Shown: piece after piece, positions 5,125-5,333 of the stretch | Layout: each line of letters begins with the position of its first letter | How positions within the stretch are numbered: position 1 is the stretch's first letter | NCBI GenBank assembly: GCA_030037515.1 | Contig: JASHRE010000227.1 | Location: 1-5,333, forward strand | From: Candidatus Sulfotelmatobacter sp. | GTDB taxonomy: Bacteria; Acidobacteriota; Terriglobia; Terriglobales; Acidobacteriaceae | Length of the DNA: 5,333 bases | Reading direction: 5' to 3' | The notes under the pieces: model-generated | Told to the model about the DNA's origin: nothing | Databases searched by the model: none | The model's input: only the letters and a program-made list of their open reading frames with translations | Made by a program: the position numbers and the translations under genes

Positions 5125-5333
5125 CGATGGGTTGCGACATATTTCTTCGCGGCGTTGAGGGCATCAGCCATAGGACTGCTCGGCGCCTTCGGCCAGAAGC
5201 CCGAGAAGCCGTCGTAGGTGCGCCGGCCAAGCAGCAAGTCGAAGCTCCCGCCGTACATCGTGAGGAGTAGATCTCTGCCAGCGGGGGTTCGATAGGGCGC
5301 GCTCCAGTCGCCATAGGGAAAATTGTTCTCATC
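5121..5333 (-). pseudogene. RibD_C / dihydrofolate-reductase-family protein fragment
   Basis: On the minus strand one frame runs from the window edge for 70 codons to a TAG at 5121-5123. It contains GGSFDLLLGRRTYDGFSGFWP and PMADALNAAKKYVATHR (split here into separate landmarks: SFDLLLGRRTYDGF, then FWPKAPSSPMADAL, then NAAKKYVATHR). These are hallmark segments of the RibD C-terminal-like family of putative NADPH-dependent reductases of the YwjB/YyaP type. The N-terminal start lies beyond the window. Homologues continue past ATHR for roughly another 90 residues, but here the frame stops at once because the TAG is supplied by the toxin-gene sequence across the junction. The cofactor- and substrate-binding second half is lost, so it is most likely inactive. 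Its substrate would be unknown even if whole. Confidence 0.5.

Noticed and set aside
4912..5217. 101-codon plus-strand frame as a gene starting at 4912
   Set aside because: Residues before 5017 are an out-of-frame reading of the antitoxin; only the part from the ATG at 5017 matches a toxin family, and only to 5124.
1..5333. CRISPR array, rRNA, riboswitch or insertion sequence with terminal repeats
   Set aside because: No regularly spaced direct repeats, conserved rRNA or aptamer-like stretches, or transposase frames were seen on either strand.

Overview
The window looks like a piece of a GC-rich soil or sediment bacterium, possibly an acidobacterium. This rests on the style of the large cyclic-di-GMP protein and on the intergenic repeat, which resembles a dispersed repeat I recall from Koribacter-like genomes. 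It is an inference, not a proof. The window has two unlike halves. Roughly 1-3664 is ordinary chromosome devoted to cyclic-di-nucleotide signalling. Roughly 3665-5333 is a heavily decayed accessory region next to a broken tRNA gene.

Signalling half. The window opens inside a plus-strand gene whose C-terminus is a PilZ domain. It converges on a very large minus-strand gene (stop at 556, preferred ATG at 3348). That gene encodes a membrane protein with eight hydrophobic segments, then HD-GYP (c-di-GMP hydrolysis), GAF (sensing), GGDEF (c-di-GMP synthesis, with an RxxD inhibitory site) and PilZ (c-di-GMP binding). One polypeptide therefore carries domains to make, break and read the same messenger. 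The GGDEF base-recognition position, normally Asp, is Asn. Between the two convergent genes lie two related hairpin-forming repeat copies in inverted orientation.

Accessory half. The 5' half of a tRNA-Leu(UAA) gene starts at 3665 and stops matching a tRNA within the 3' side of the anticodon stem. About 130 bp further on is the N-terminal part of a tyrosine integrase, with a frameshift near 4125-4150 and no catalytic domain. This is the classic arrangement of an element integrated into a tRNA, now dead. An AT-rich stretch follows with two palindromes and a good sigma70-type promoter. This promoter drives an intact AbiEi-like antitoxin (4440-5027). The overlapping AbiEii-like toxin gene (start 5017) is cut off after about 36 codons and joined, at about 5122-5127, to a fragment of a minus-strand RibD_C/dihydrofolate-reductase-family gene that has lost its own C-terminus. 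The antitoxin is therefore left without a functional toxin in this window.

The main points of interest are the five-module signalling protein with its Asn substitution, the degenerate first arginine in the companion PilZ domain, the hybrid tRNA/att junction, the orphaned antitoxin with its likely operator, and the exact toxin/reductase breakpoint.
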